In this document: positions 51,266-59,783 of the stretch, piece by piece
Layout: every line of letters begins with the position of its first letter
How positions within the stretch are numbered: position 1 is the stretch's first letter
Virus record (IMG/VR): IMGVR_UViG_3300008117_000049
Location: 1-64,000 of that record
Length of the DNA: 64,000 bases
Direction: 5' to 3' (one strand)
Source: a virus
Notes under the pieces: generated by a model
Told to the model about the DNA's origin: nothing
The model's database searches: none
What the model saw: only the letters and a program-made list of their open reading frames with translations
Program-made: the position numbers and the translations under genes

Positions 51266-52548
51266 TGAGTAAGTACTATGAAAACGCAGACGCTGTTGTC
51301 TATCACGGGAACTGCCTAGATGAACTAAAGAATTTAGAAGATAACTCCATTGACGCTGTTGTCACCGACCCACCTTATGAACTCGGTTTTATGGGCAAAA
51401 AGTGGGACAACACTGGGATTGCTTACAATGTTGATGTTTGGCGTGAGTGTCTTAGGGTATTGAAACCTGGTGGGCATTTACTAGCCTTTGGTGGCACTAG
51501 GACTTGGCATAGGTTGGCTGTTGCTATTGAGGATGCTGGTTTTGAAGTCAGGGACAGTATTGCTTGGATTTATGGTTCTGGTTTTCCAAAGTCGCACAAC
51601 ATTAGTAAGGCGATAGATAAGTTGCAGGGCGGACAAGTAAAAGTAGGCAAGGCTTTCAAGGTCGCTGGTGAATATGGCGATAGGAATTTGCCTAATCCAA
51701 AAGGTGATAAAGATGATATGCGACATGTGGCAGATACTGATGATGCTAAGAAGTGGGATGGTTGGGGGACAGCGTTAAAACCTGCACATGAACCTATTGT
51801 TGTTGCCCGCAAACCCTTGATTGGGACTGTGGCTGAGAATGTTTTGACTTACGAAACAGGTGGGTTGAACATAGATGCAAGTCGTATAGGAACAGAAACT
51901 ATTAGTGTTCATAATGCGCCTAAAGGCAGTTTTGCTGGTGGTGAACCTGATAGGGGAAGTGATACTGAGAGTTATAGAGAACATGTTGGGCGGTGGCCTG
52001 CAAACATAATCCTAGACGAAACAACAGCCGAACTATTAGATAAACAAAGCGGAGATAGAAAAGGGATGGCTACTCAAAAAAGTTCTGCATTGAAAATTTA
52101 TGGTGGAAATTCGCTGAATGAATCTAAAACAACTTTTCCTGAAATAAGACAAGGTTTCAATGATTCTGGTGGGGCGAGCAGGTTCTTTTATGTTGCTAAA
52201 GCAAATAAGAAAGACCGAAATGAAGGTCTAGATGCACTGCCTGACCATGACTGGAGTGGAGATGGCGCTGCTATTCCTGAAAGAGCAAACAGACCTTTTA
52301 TTCCAAGCAAGAACCACCACCCGACAGTAAAACCTACTTCGCTTATGACATACCTAATCAAGTTAGTGACTCCACCTAACGGAATTGTGCTTGACCCCTT
52401 TACTGGTTCTGGTTCAACAGGTAAGGCTGCGATTAGAAACGGGTTTAGATTTGTTGGAATTGAATTGACGGAAGAATATCTGCCAATCATTACAACCAGA
52501 CTTGACCATGAAATAAAGCAAAAGACCGAGGATTTGTTTAGTGAGTAA
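51265..52548 (+). CDS. Site-specific DNA methyltransferase (beta class, DPPY)
   Basis: 427 aa from GTG. Motif IV is AVVTDPPYELGFMGKKWDN near residue 35, before motif I LDPFTGSGSTGKAAI near residue 383, so motif order is that of beta-class N4-cytosine/N6-adenine enzymes. Between them a target recognition region runs to about 330 and contains one GRWPANIILDE...GGASRFFYVAKANKK block (242-308). It shares the start MSKYYENADAVVYHGNCLDE with the next gene, so the two are tandem paralogues. Confidence 0.9.
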   Translation: MSKYYENADAVVYHGNCLDELKNLEDNSIDAVVTDPPYELGFMGKKWDNTGIAYNVDVWRECLRVLKPGGHLLAFGGTRTWHRLAVAIEDAGFEVRDSIAWIYGSGFPKSHNISKAIDKLQGGQVKVGKAFKVAGEYGDRNLPNPKGDKDDMRHVADTDDAKKWDGWGTALKPAHEPIVVARKPLIGTVAENVLTYETGGLNIDASRIGTETISVHNAPKGSFAGGEPDRGSDTESYREHVGRWPANIILDETTAELLDKQSGDRKGMATQKSSALKIYGGNSLNESKTTFPEIRQGFNDSGGASRFFYVAKANKKDRNEGLDALPDHDWSGDGAAIPERANRPFIPSKNHHPTVKPTSLMTYLIKLVTPPNGIVLDPFTGSGSTGKAAIRNGFRFVGIELTEEYLPIITTRLDHEIKQKTEDLFSE

Positions 52549-54496
52549 ATATTTTGAAGAACCTGAAGCAACTATCTATCACGGAAATTGTCTTGAAGAA
52601 CTAAAAAATTTAGCGGACAACTCGGTTGATGCGATTGTGACTGACCCACCCTATGGGTTGGGAGACTCTGACCCGGACTATATCTTAAACGCCCTTAAGA
52701 TGTGGATTGGCGGAGACAGAGAACACATTCCTGCTGGTAAAGGTTTTATGGGAAAGCAGTGGGATGCTTTTGTTCCACCACCCGCTGTGTGGGATGAGTG
52801 TTTCCGTGTGCTAAAGCCAGGCGGACATATCTTGGTGTTTGCTGGAACAAGAACGCAAGACCTTATGGGATTGTCTGTTCGTATGGCTGGCTTTGAAATT
52901 AGAGATAGCATTGCCTGGATTTATGGTCAGGGCTTTCCTAAGTCGCTAGACATCTCTAAGCAGTTAGACAAGATGGCTGGGGCTGAGCGTGAAGTTATTG
53001 GCTCTGCTGGAAATGCTCCAGATTTACGAGATGTAGGTGCTAAGTCTAAAGAAGCCATTGGCATTGATAAATTGAGTTTTGGTCAAGTTCAAGATGCTGA
53101 ACGCACTGAAATCTTAATTACTGCTCCATCGACAGACGATGCTAAGAAATGGTCTGGCTGGGGAACTGCTTTGAAGCCAGCACTTGAGCCAATCATCGTT
53201 GGTCGTAAGCCGTTGTCTGAAAAGAATGTAGCAAGCAATGTTTTGAAGTGGGGAACTGGTGGTATTAACATTGACGGTTCTCGTATTGGAACCGAGCAAA
53301 GAACTGACACCATTACTGAAAATGGTTTTGGTAACAACTTTATGGATGATGGCTGGGTTCCATCTGGCAAGACTTATGAAAAAACTGTCACTGGTCGTTT
53401 TCCAAGCAATGTAATTCTTCAACACTCAGATGGCTGTACGCCAACTGGACAAGTCATAACTGGGAAAACTTCTGCTGGTAATCGCACTGCTACTTTTGGA
53501 ACGCAAGAGACAGTTTCAGGTGGAGATGGTTCGGGGGGATTTGATGGATACGAGTACAAAATTGAAGTTTACCAATGTGTAGATGGTTGCCCAATCAAAG
53601 AACTCAATGAGCAGAGTGGCGTAACTAAGTCTGGTCAGCCTAGAGAAGACAGGGGAACTGGTGGCATTTGGAGCGAGGGAAATGGAGTTCCTGTTGGTCA
53701 GCAGTATGGAGATGCTGGTGGAGCAAGTCGTTTCTTCCATCAAACAACTCCAGATGAAGAACCTATTGGTCGTTTTCCATCTAATGTTATCTTTGGACAT
53801 ACTGAAGAGTGCGTTGAAGTCGGTGTAGTAGAAGAAAAATACTCAATCAACAAAACAGAAGACTGGACTGGCTTTGGTCAAACAGAGCGACCAGACTATG
53901 TTGGTGAAGATAAAGTTGTAAGCACTTCAGTTTGGGAATGTGCTGATGGTTGTCCTATCAAAGAACTTGATGAACAAACCCAAGGAAAAATTACTCAAGG
54001 TCATTGGGCTCAGACTAAAGTCAGTGGGTATGGTGAGTTTGGTAGTGGCTCTGCTGAATACCTTGGAGTTGGTCGTAAAGCAGAAGAAAAGAGTGGTGGA
54101 GCATCACGCTTTTTCTATCAAGCAAAAGCCAATAAAAAAGACCGAAACGAGGGCCTTGGTGAAGACTTGCCTGAAAAGGGTAAGGTTTATAATGGAAAGT
54201 CTGCTGATAGTGCTGGCAACGCACCGGGTTCAGTAGAAGACAAATTCACTACTCAGCCAGCAAAGAACTTCCACCCAACCGTGAAACCAACGGCTCTTAT
54301 GGAATATCTTGTCAAGTTAGTAACTCCAAAAGGCGGAATTGTGTTAGACCCGTTTTCTGGAAGTGGTTCTACTGGCAAGGCCGCTGTGCGAAATGGCTTC
54401 AAGTTTATTGGAGTGGAAATTACTGAAGAGTATTTGCCTATCTTAAAAGCCAGAGTTGAGTTTGAAATCAACGATAAAAGAAGTAGCCTATTTTAG
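52541..54496 (+). CDS. Site-specific DNA methyltransferase, longer paralogue with duplicated recognition module
   Basis: 651 aa from GTG, overlapping the paralogue by 8 nt. Motif IV is AIVTDPPYGLGDSD (~30) and motif I LDPFSGSGSTGKAAV (~606). The middle differs: two copies of the block that starts GRFPSNVI and ends GGASRFF are present (285-399 and 410-525), each with a D/EGCPIKEL element (VDGCPIKELNEQ and ADGCPIKELDEQ). The paralogue has only one such block. Because the region between the motifs decides target choice, the duplicated module may give a bipartite or dual specificity. Confidence 0.9.
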   Translation: MSKYFEEPEATIYHGNCLEELKNLADNSVDAIVTDPPYGLGDSDPDYILNALKMWIGGDREHIPAGKGFMGKQWDAFVPPPAVWDECFRVLKPGGHILVFAGTRTQDLMGLSVRMAGFEIRDSIAWIYGQGFPKSLDISKQLDKMAGAEREVIGSAGNAPDLRDVGAKSKEAIGIDKLSFGQVQDAERTEILITAPSTDDAKKWSGWGTALKPALEPIIVGRKPLSEKNVASNVLKWGTGGINIDGSRIGTEQRTDTITENGFGNNFMDDGWVPSGKTYEKTVTGRFPSNVILQHSDGCTPTGQVITGKTSAGNRTATFGTQETVSGGDGSGGFDGYEYKIEVYQCVDGCPIKELNEQSGVTKSGQPREDRGTGGIWSEGNGVPVGQQYGDAGGASRFFHQTTPDEEPIGRFPSNVIFGHTEECVEVGVVEEKYSINKTEDWTGFGQTERPDYVGEDKVVSTSVWECADGCPIKELDEQTQGKITQGHWAQTKVSGYGEFGSGSAEYLGVGRKAEEKSGGASRFFYQAKANKKDRNEGLGEDLPEKGKVYNGKSADSAGNAPGSVEDKFTTQPAKNFHPTVKPTALMEYLVKLVTPKGGIVLDPFSGSGSTGKAAVRNGFKFIGVEITEEYLPILKARVEFEINDKRSSLF

Positions 54497-54538
54497 ACAA
54501 ACCTGATACTGTATTACTAATAAAACGAAAGGACATTT

Positions 54539-55810
54539 ATGACAACAATGATGCCACCCGAAAGAAAACTATTTACATCTGAATCTGTTACATCTGGACA
54601 TCCAGACAAGATTTGCGACGCTATCTCAGACGCAATTCTTGATGCTTATTTAGCAGAAGACCCTGAGAGCAGGGTTGCTGTTGAAACTGCTGTCACGACT
54701 GGAGTTGTGTTTGTGTTTGGCGAAGTTTCAAGCCACGCTAGTCCAGACATTCGCCAGATTGTTAGAGACACTATTCGCAAGATTGGCTACACATCTTCGG
54801 ACATTGGCTTTGACGCTGACACCTGTGCTGTCTTTCTAAGCGTTGGTCAGCAATCTTCAGACATCGCTGATGGAGTGAAAATGTCTGTTGAAGCACGCTC
54901 AGGTTCGCACTTGGCAGACGACCAGCAAGGTGCTGGAGACCAAGGAATTATGTTTGGTTATGCTACAGATGAGACAGATGAGATGCTGCCTATGCCAATT
55001 TACTTGGCACACAAGATTGCTCGCATTTTAGAAAAGGCTAGAACTAGCGGGTTTCTACCTTATCTAAGACCTGACGGTAAAACTCAAGTAACTGTGGGTT
55101 ATGACGGCGACATCCCTAAGTCAATTGAAACCATAGTTGTCTCTACACAACACGAGCCAAACATTAGCCAAGATGATATTGAGGAAGACATCATTATGCT
55201 TGTGCTTCCTATTCTCAAGAAAACTGAGTTGGCAATAAACAATCTAAAAATTCTGGTAAATCCAAGTGGTCAATTTATTATTGGTGGTCCAAATGGAGAT
55301 GCTGGGCTTACTGGTCGCAAAATTATTGTTGATACCTATGGTGGTATGGCTAGACACGGTGGTGGAGCCTTTTCTGGTAAAGACCCATCAAAAGTAGATA
55401 GGTCTGCTGCCTATGCTTTGCGTTGGATTGCTAAGAACATAGTTGCTGCGAAACTTGCTCGCAGAGTTGAAATTCAGGTCGCTTATGCGATTGGTAAGGC
55501 TAATCCAGTCGGTCTATACATCAACACTTTTGGAACTGGTGTAGTGAGTGATGACAGATTACTTAGTGCCATTGATAAAGTATTTGACCTTAGACCGTCT
55601 GCTATCATAGACGCTCTCCACCTAAAAGAACCTATTTACAGTAGAACTTCTGCTTACGGACATTTTGGCGACCCAGAACTTCCTTGGGAGAAACTAAATA
55701 GAGTGGTAGAACTAACTGACGCAGTAAAAGAACCTACTCAATCTAATTCTTTCAACTGGGAAGAATTTAGAGAGTGGCTTTATGGTTATGGAAAGGATAA
55801 CAATGACTAA
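54539..55810 (+). CDS. metK: S-adenosylmethionine synthetase
   Basis: 423 aa, similar in length to cellular Met[21 protein letters not shown] contains the ATP/Mg site (GHPDK), followed by [12 protein letters not shown] and the phosphate loop [19 protein letters not shown]. It makes SAM from methionine and ATP. It is located directly after three SAM-using DNA methyltransferases, which suggests it fuels them or replaces SAM lost by host shutdown. A SAM synthetase is a rare auxiliary metabolic gene in phages. It overlaps the next small gene by 8 nt. Confidence 0.95.
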   Translation: MTTMMPPERKLFTSESVTSGHPDKICDAISDAILDAYLAEDPESRVAVETAVTTGVVFVFGEVSSHASPDIRQIVRDTIRKIGYTSSDIGFDADTCAVFLSVGQQSSDIADGVKMSVEARSGSHLADDQQGAGDQGIMFGYATDETDEMLPMPIYLAHKIARILEKARTSGFLPYLRPDGKTQVTVGYDGDIPKSIETIVVSTQHEPNISQDDIEEDIIMLVLPILKKTELAINNLKILVNPSGQFIIGGPNGDAGLTGRKIIVDTYGGMARHGGGAFSGKDPSKVDRSAAYALRWIAKNIVAAKLARRVEIQVAYAIGKANPVGLYINTFGTGVVSDDRLLSAIDKVFDLRPSAIIDALHLKEPIYSRTSAYGHFGDPELPWEKLNRVVELTDAVKEPTQSNSFNWEEFREWLYGYGKDNND

Positions 55811-56075
55811 TACAACCGAAACAACATTCAAAAAGAAGTGCCAGATACTTTCTGATTTGTGGGTGCTTCACAGGGAAAACGAAAAATACAAAGAATTGTT
55901 TTACTTTAGCGACTTAGGTTATCCGCTTGCTTACTGTATAGCGGAAAAACTAATTGTAGGAGTTGGCCCTGAAGCAAAGAAAATTATTGAAGAAACTTTT
56001 GATTGGTTGCTAGATGCTCTCAAAAAAGAAGATATCGGATACGACAACCTAAAGAGTTTGATAGATGAGGTGTAG
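55803..56075 (+). CDS. Small hypothetical protein
   Basis: 90 aa from the ATG at 55803 with AAGGA upstream. It overlaps the SAM synthetase end. It is mostly helical ([37 protein letters not shown]) and acidic. The pattern of alternating helices with [16 protein letters not shown] recalls small phage proteins of unknown role. It is the first of a chain of overlapping micro-genes. Confidence 0.55.
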   Translation: MTNTTETTFKKKCQILSDLWVLHRENEKYKELFYFSDLGYPLAYCIAEKLIVGVGPEAKKIIEETFDWLLDALKKEDIGYDNLKSLIDEV

Positions 56076-56082
56076 AAAGTTT

Positions 56083-56202
56083 ATGTATGAAACTATCTGC
56101 GAACACGACCTACTTCATGTGTTTGAACGCCACGAGTGTGACGGCTGTTGTGCCCAAGTAATTCTTACAGAAAAAGAGAAAGAAAAAGAAAATGCACAGT
56201 GA
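56083..56202 (+). CDS. Micro-protein with Cys/His cluster
   Basis: 39 aa. ICEHDLLHVFERHECDGCC holds four Cys and three His residues, a probable zinc site, followed by a Lys/Glu-rich helix. It starts 8 nt after the previous stop and its last 11 nt overlap the next micro-gene. Not in any family I recognise. Confidence 0.5.
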   Translation: MYETICEHDLLHVFERHECDGCCAQVILTEKEKEKENAQ

Positions 56203-56338
56203 TTTTGAGATTGTTAGTGCCATATTCCTAACAACGCTGATTGTTGGGTTGATATCTGGTCTTATTGGAACTATTGCTTCTAGAGAAAGACTTGCTAAAG
56301 AACTAGAAAAAGAAAGAAAGAAAAACTCAAATGAGTGA
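56192..56338 (+). CDS. Micro-protein with one transmembrane helix
   Basis: 48 aa. A central hydrophobic segment (VSAIFLTTLIVGLISGLIGT) is followed by a charged helix (RERLAKELEKERKKN). It overlaps both neighbours. The topology suits a small membrane effector. Confidence 0.5.
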   Translation: MHSDFEIVSAIFLTTLIVGLISGLIGTIASRERLAKELEKERKKNSNE

Positions 56339-56543
56339 GTACATAGTTGTTAGAAAGATAGATTGCTTTATAGTATCTACTATTATATTGATTTTCATAG
56401 GCTTTCTTGTCTATGGCTTTTCAATGCTAAAGCAAAATCAAACTCCAACTCCAAGTCCGTCAACTTCTGGTGAAATGTCAGAAGAGTGTAAAAAGATTTG
56501 GTTAGAGCAGGGTGAGGCGGTTGCTGAACAAAATGGATGCTAA
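56331..56543 (+). CDS. Small membrane protein
   Basis: 70 aa. One transmembrane helix (FIVSTIILIFIGFLVYGFSM, residues ~13-32) is followed by a Pro/Thr/Ser linker (QTPTPSPSTSGE) and a polar end with two Cys residues (SEECKKIW and NGC). The two Cys could form a disulphide outside the cell. It overlaps micro-genes on both sides (8 nt before, 11 nt after). Confidence 0.55.
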   Translation: MSEYIVVRKIDCFIVSTIILIFIGFLVYGFSMLKQNQTPTPSPSTSGEMSEECKKIWLEQGEAVAEQNGC

Positions 56544-56676
56544 AGAACTGGGCGTTGCCATCGACGCTCTTGATGAAAGAGTTGAGTTGCTGGGTGTGGA
56601 GATTGAAGTTATTGGAGAGCACATCAAGGCTCTTGGTATGAAAATACAACGAGTACAAGAAGAAATGACAGAGTGA
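56533..56676 (+). CDS. Coiled-coil micro-protein
   Basis: 47 aa. Almost the whole protein is one amphipathic helix (ALDERVELLGVEIEVIGEHI, KALGMKIQRVQEEM). Its final TGA overlaps the GTG start of the next gene by 4 nt, so translation is coupled. It resembles short coiled-coil proteins in other phage operons, but no role is known. Confidence 0.5.
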   Translation: MDAKELGVAIDALDERVELLGVEIEVIGEHIKALGMKIQRVQEEMTE

Positions 56677-57560
56677 AAATTTATATCGCTGGTCCAATGA
56701 GCAAAGTGAAAGACTTCAACTTTCCTTTGTTTTTTGAGACGGAAAACAAACTAAAAGAACTTGGTTATGAAGTTATCAATCCCGCACATAACGATGGCAA
56801 AACTTTAGAAGAGGCTTTGAAAAATGCTGGTAGTCCTGAAAAACCTAGTAAATCTTGGAGTTCTTATATGCGTAGGGATTTGCCTAGCGTTTTGGCTGTT
56901 GATGCTATTTGCGTTTTACCCGATTGGCAAAAGTCTAAAGGTGCTTCGCTTGAAGTTCATGTCGCAGAAGCGTTAGGGCTACCTGTATATGTTCTCAAAG
57001 ACGGAAGACTAATTCCTAGAGTAACTGTTATTGGTATTGCTGGCTGGGCTAGAAGTGGCAAAGACACTATTGCTGATTACTTAGTAAAGAATAAAGGCTA
57101 CACAAAAGTCTCTTTCTCAACGCCAATGAAAGAAGCGATGTATCGCTTGAACCCACGCATAACGGTAAATGAAGTTGTGAACACTCCTTTACGAGTTGGC
57201 GTAGATGTTTATGGTTGGGAAGGTCTGAAAGAACGCAGTCCAGATGTTCGTGGATTACTACAACGCTTTGGAACTGAAGTTGGTCGTGAAATGTTTGATG
57301 AAGATTTCTGGGTTGATTATGCTTTGAACTCTATTCCAGATGGTGGAAAAGTAGTGATAGCAGATGTTAGATATCCAAACGAAGCAGACGCAATAAAAGC
57401 GTTGGGTGGAAAAGTGTTTAGAGTGCTAAGAACTGGTGTTGGACCTGCTAATGAACACGCTTCTGAACACGCTTTAAATGACTACAAGTTTGACGGTGAG
57501 TTCTCTAATGACAGGACAATAGATAATCTTTATTATATCATTGACGAGAACATAAGTTAG
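56673..57560 (+). CDS. Fusion of deoxyribosyltransferase-like (DUF4406) and dNMP kinase domains
   Basis: 295 aa. Residues 1-110 resemble nucleoside 2-deoxyribosyltransferase-like proteins (KIYIAGPMSKVKDFNFPLFF, MRRDLPSVLAVDAICVLPDW). From residue ~118 a P-loop kinase starts with VTVIGIAGWARSGKDTIADY, followed by LLQRFGTEVGREMFDEDFWV, VVIADVRYPNEADAI and a C-terminal lid region, like phage deoxynucleoside monophosphate kinases. It would salvage or phosphorylate nucleotides for DNA synthesis alongside the RNR. Fusion of both in one polypeptide suggests substrate channelling, or a preference for modified dNMPs. Confidence 0.85.
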   Translation: MKIYIAGPMSKVKDFNFPLFFETENKLKELGYEVINPAHNDGKTLEEALKNAGSPEKPSKSWSSYMRRDLPSVLAVDAICVLPDWQKSKGASLEVHVAEALGLPVYVLKDGRLIPRVTVIGIAGWARSGKDTIADYLVKNKGYTKVSFSTPMKEAMYRLNPRITVNEVVNTPLRVGVDVYGWEGLKERSPDVRGLLQRFGTEVGREMFDEDFWVDYALNSIPDGGKVVIADVRYPNEADAIKALGGKVFRVLRTGVGPANEHASEHALNDYKFDGEFSNDRTIDNLYYIIDENIS

Positions 57561-57580
57561 TCGCTGTTTTTAGTCGGGGG

Positions 57581-57586
57581 TAAAAT
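57581..57586 (+). promoter_or_regulatory. TAAAAT -10 box of a probable leaderless promoter
   Basis: TAAAAT is followed by six bases (TACATT) and the GTG at 57593, the same geometry as at 19037 and 44260. No ribosome site is present. The upstream GTCGGGGG run is not a -35 box. Confidence 0.4.
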
Positions 57587-57592
57587 TACATT

Positions 57593-57937
57593 GTGAGTAA
57601 TATGCCAAGCAAAGTAATTGTAGGAACGCAGGTGTTCCAAGTAGTTTTACGCACTCGTCAAAATGACGGAATGCTCAACGACAATACTTTTGGCTACACG
57701 CTTGATACTGAAAATCTCATTGTCATAGACGCTAGCCTTGCTGTGAGCAGACAGAAAACAACTTTATTTCACGAAGTTCTACACGCTGTTCGTATGGTGT
57801 TTGATACATCTATAAAGCCTAAGAAAACAGACGACTTTGAAGTTTGGGAGCATTACTTTATTGGTCTTTATGAAGAGGGATTGCTTTTGGTTCTAAGAAA
57901 CAATCCAGACCTTATGAAATATTTATTAGAAGATTAG
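57593..57937 (+). CDS. Putative zinc metallopeptidase-like protein
   Basis: 114 aa from GTG at 57593 (an ATG at 57602 is also possible). The HExxH motif is in TLFHEVLHAVRMVF (residues ~61-74), typical of small zincin-like phage proteins, followed by a downstream Glu-rich region (WEHYFIGLYEEGL) that could supply the third ligand. The target is unknown. It is the last plus-strand gene before the lysis region. Confidence 0.7.
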   Translation: MSNMPSKVIVGTQVFQVVLRTRQNDGMLNDNTFGYTLDTENLIVIDASLAVSRQKTTLFHEVLHAVRMVFDTSIKPKKTDDFEVWEHYFIGLYEEGLLLVLRNNPDLMKYLLED

Positions 57938-58009
57938 TATATAAATCTATATAAAGACATGCCCACAGAGAACATTTATTTTTTCCTAATAGATAATTAG
58001 ATTTTGTGT

Positions 58010-58120
58010 TAGCATTATCAAGCAAAGGACTTATCACCCTTTGTGTCGAGTGGTTGTTCATAGTACTCGTCTCCTTTCGGTGAAGCCCCTCGGACTTTTA
58101 GTTCGGGGGGTTTCATTTTT
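58010..58120 (+). ncRNA. Possible small RNA or 3' UTR before the terminators
   Basis: After TTTTGTGTTAGCATT (58002-58016, with an extended -10-like TGTTAGCAT) there is no gene up to 58120. AAAGG/CCTTT and CGAGT/ACTCG pairs are visible at 58025-58045 and 58049-58073. The terminator at 58082-58114 ends the segment. A start like TTTTGTGATAGCATT also occurs at 63758-63772, upstream of another gene. The segment 57938-58010 holds nothing clear. Confidence 0.35.
58082..58114 (+). terminator. Terminator of the plus-strand block
   Basis: GAAGCCCCTCGGAC (58082-58095) and GTTCGGGGGGTTTC (58101-58114) form a 14-bp stem with some G-T pairs and a TTTTA loop, followed by ATTTTT. Confidence 0.85.
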
Positions 58121-58125
58121 AAAAG

Positions 58126-58154
58126 AAAAACCCCTGCCAAAGCAGGGGCTTTTT
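58126..58154. terminator. Bidirectional terminator at the convergence with the lysis operon
   Basis: CCCCTGC (58131-58137) and GCAGGGG (58142-58148) form a 7-bp stem with a CAAA loop, flanked by AAAAA and TTTTTT. It is 15 nt from the end of the minus-strand endolysin gene and serves both strands. Confidence 0.88.
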
Positions 58155-58169
58155 TATTCCTTGTCGGGA

Positions 58170-58661
58170 CTAAGCCTTTTTAGTAGGAACAACTTTCTTG
58201 ACGGCTGCTGCTGCCTTAGCAACAACACCCTTCTTAGGTGCTCCATCAAATACTGCAAACAAATCACGCAAGTCTTCAATACCAGCGGTAATAAGGTTCT
58301 TCTTTACACCGTAAGTGACATGCAAATGATTTCCAGTTGAGGCGGTGCCAGTCGTTCCAACAAGACCGACGATGGTCTTTCCAGCCTCTACCTTGTCACC
58401 CTGCTTTAGAGTTGATGGTACTTGGAAGTGTGCGTAAAGAATGAAATGACCGTCGTAAGTAGACTGGATTAAGTAGTTACCTAGAACCTTAGTCTCTCCA
58501 ACTTCCATAACGGTTCCACCAGTAATAGCCTTAATCTTGCTACCACCAGGGACTGACCAGTCAACGCCACGGTGTGGGTTGGTTCTGTAAGAGGCGAAGT
58601 TCTTAAACTCGTCGCCACGCTTTGCCTTTGGAAAAGGCTCTACATAAATTGCTTCAGGCAT
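58170..58661 (-). CDS. M23-family metallopeptidase endolysin
   Basis: 163 aa. The zinc site is present: HRGVDWSVPGG (H30, D34) and GNHLHVTYG (H112, H114), with LYAHFQVPSTLKQGDKVEAG between them. This is the LytM/M23 fold that cuts peptide cross-links of peptidoglycan. There is no cell-wall-binding domain apart from a Lys/Ala-rich C-terminal tail (KKGVVAKAAAAVKKV). It is the last gene of a minus operon that includes small membrane proteins, so it is the most likely lysin. Confidence 0.9.
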   Translation of the reverse strand: MPEAIYVEPFPKAKRGDEFKNFASYRTNPHRGVDWSVPGGSKIKAITGGTVMEVGETKVLGNYLIQSTYDGHFILYAHFQVPSTLKQGDKVEAGKTIVGLVGTTGTASTGNHLHVTYGVKKNLITAGIEDLRDLFAVFDGAPKKGVVAKAAAAVKKVVPTKKA

Positions 58662-58683
58662 TTATTTTTCCTTAATTAGTTAG

Positions 58684-59754
58684 TTATTTTTCTTCTGTGA
58701 TAGGCCCGCCAACAACCCAAGCAGAACAAGTTCTTGAAGCGGCGCACTTGAAATCAAATGCTTCGCAATAACCTAGTTCTGCTGTGTCAATAGCATCCCA
58801 CGCGTTTTGCTGACCAGAATCGCCAGCAGAAATTCCACCCTCGATACAGTCCAACATCTTTGGTGTGCGAATAAACATTACGCAGTTTCCGCACACACTC
58901 TTTTTTGCTTCAGCAACTGGAACATTCCAACGCTGTGCTTTTTCTATCCAGAACCCACTATTTGGTTCTTTAGGATTTAGTGGTCCATACCCAGCAGTCT
59001 TGATTGCTTTTTCTCTATTCTCTAGATTGATAGCAATATCTTGTGTTGCTGGTGGGCAGGAATCGTCGTCTAGGGCTGCTACCATCGACGCTAGTAATGG
59101 ACTAAGAGTTGATGCCTCTGAGTGCCTTGGGTGAAGTTTAGGAAGTAAGTCATTGTCTTGGACATACTTAGGATTGTTTGGCTTACCTGAACGAACAAGT
59201 TTTAGGAACGCATTTACACGAGCCATAGCCCACGAGTTGCGATTTTGGTCTGGGCGGTGTGAAGTTGAAAACGCACCTGCTCCACGACGATAGACGGCTT
59301 TTAGTTTTGCTAGCGTAACCTTGCGACCATTCTTTGCTTTGGCATTGTGGTCAGCAACTTTCTTTTCAAGAGCCTTAGTAATCTCGGCAGTAAAAGTAAC
59401 GCCTTTACCTGTGGAAGCAGAACCTTTTTTATTTTTGTCTGAGCCTTTTATTCTGTCTTTAGGTGGGGCTGGCTTAGAACCTGCTGTTGCTGTTATAACT
59501 ACTCCATCAGGGATTACTGCAAATCGGCACTTTCCGTCTGGTTCAACTTCAGCGTCAATAATGGCACACTCAGAGCCACCTCTGTAAAGAACGCAATTGG
59601 AACACTTTACTCCAATGGCAGCGACTTCGTTTGCTTCGGCAGATTCATAGCCAGCCCAAATGCCAGTCTCATCCTCGTTGAACTTGCCATACTTTTCAGC
59701 GAGTAGCAATAACGCATTGGCAAGGTCGCGTTCTTCTGGATTTAGATTGGGCAT
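58684..59754 (-). CDS. Cys-rich phage protein with duplicated CxxCV motifs
   Basis: About 356 aa from the ATG at 59754; longer frames to 59922 overlap the next gene and are rejected. There are two Cys clusters: VKCSNCVLYRGGSECAI (~44) and SVCGNCVMFIRTPKMLDC (~290), both of form CxxCV[LM][YF]. Between them is VYRRGAGAFSTSHRPDQN, a segment that I recall from other actinophage virion-associated proteins. The clusters may bind zinc or an Fe-S centre. It lies between the lysin and holin-like genes. Confidence 0.55.
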   Translation of the reverse strand: MPNLNPEERDLANALLLLAEKYGKFNEDETGIWAGYESAEANEVAAIGVKCSNCVLYRGGSECAIIDAEVEPDGKCRFAVIPDGVVITATAGSKPAPPKDRIKGSDKNKKGSASTGKGVTFTAEITKALEKKVADHNAKAKNGRKVTLAKLKAVYRRGAGAFSTSHRPDQNRNSWAMARVNAFLKLVRSGKPNNPKYVQDNDLLPKLHPRHSEASTLSPLLASMVAALDDDSCPPATQDIAINLENREKAIKTAGYGPLNPKEPNSGFWIEKAQRWNVPVAEAKKSVCGNCVMFIRTPKMLDCIEGGISAGDSGQQNAWDAIDTAELGYCEAFDFKCAASRTCSAWVVGGPITEEK

Positions 59755-59783
59755 ACTTTTATTGTAAGACTTTTTGAAAACGG

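Noticed and set aside
58041-58340. Plus-strand frame over the convergent terminators
   Set aside because: It runs through two terminator hairpins and antisense to the M23 lysin.
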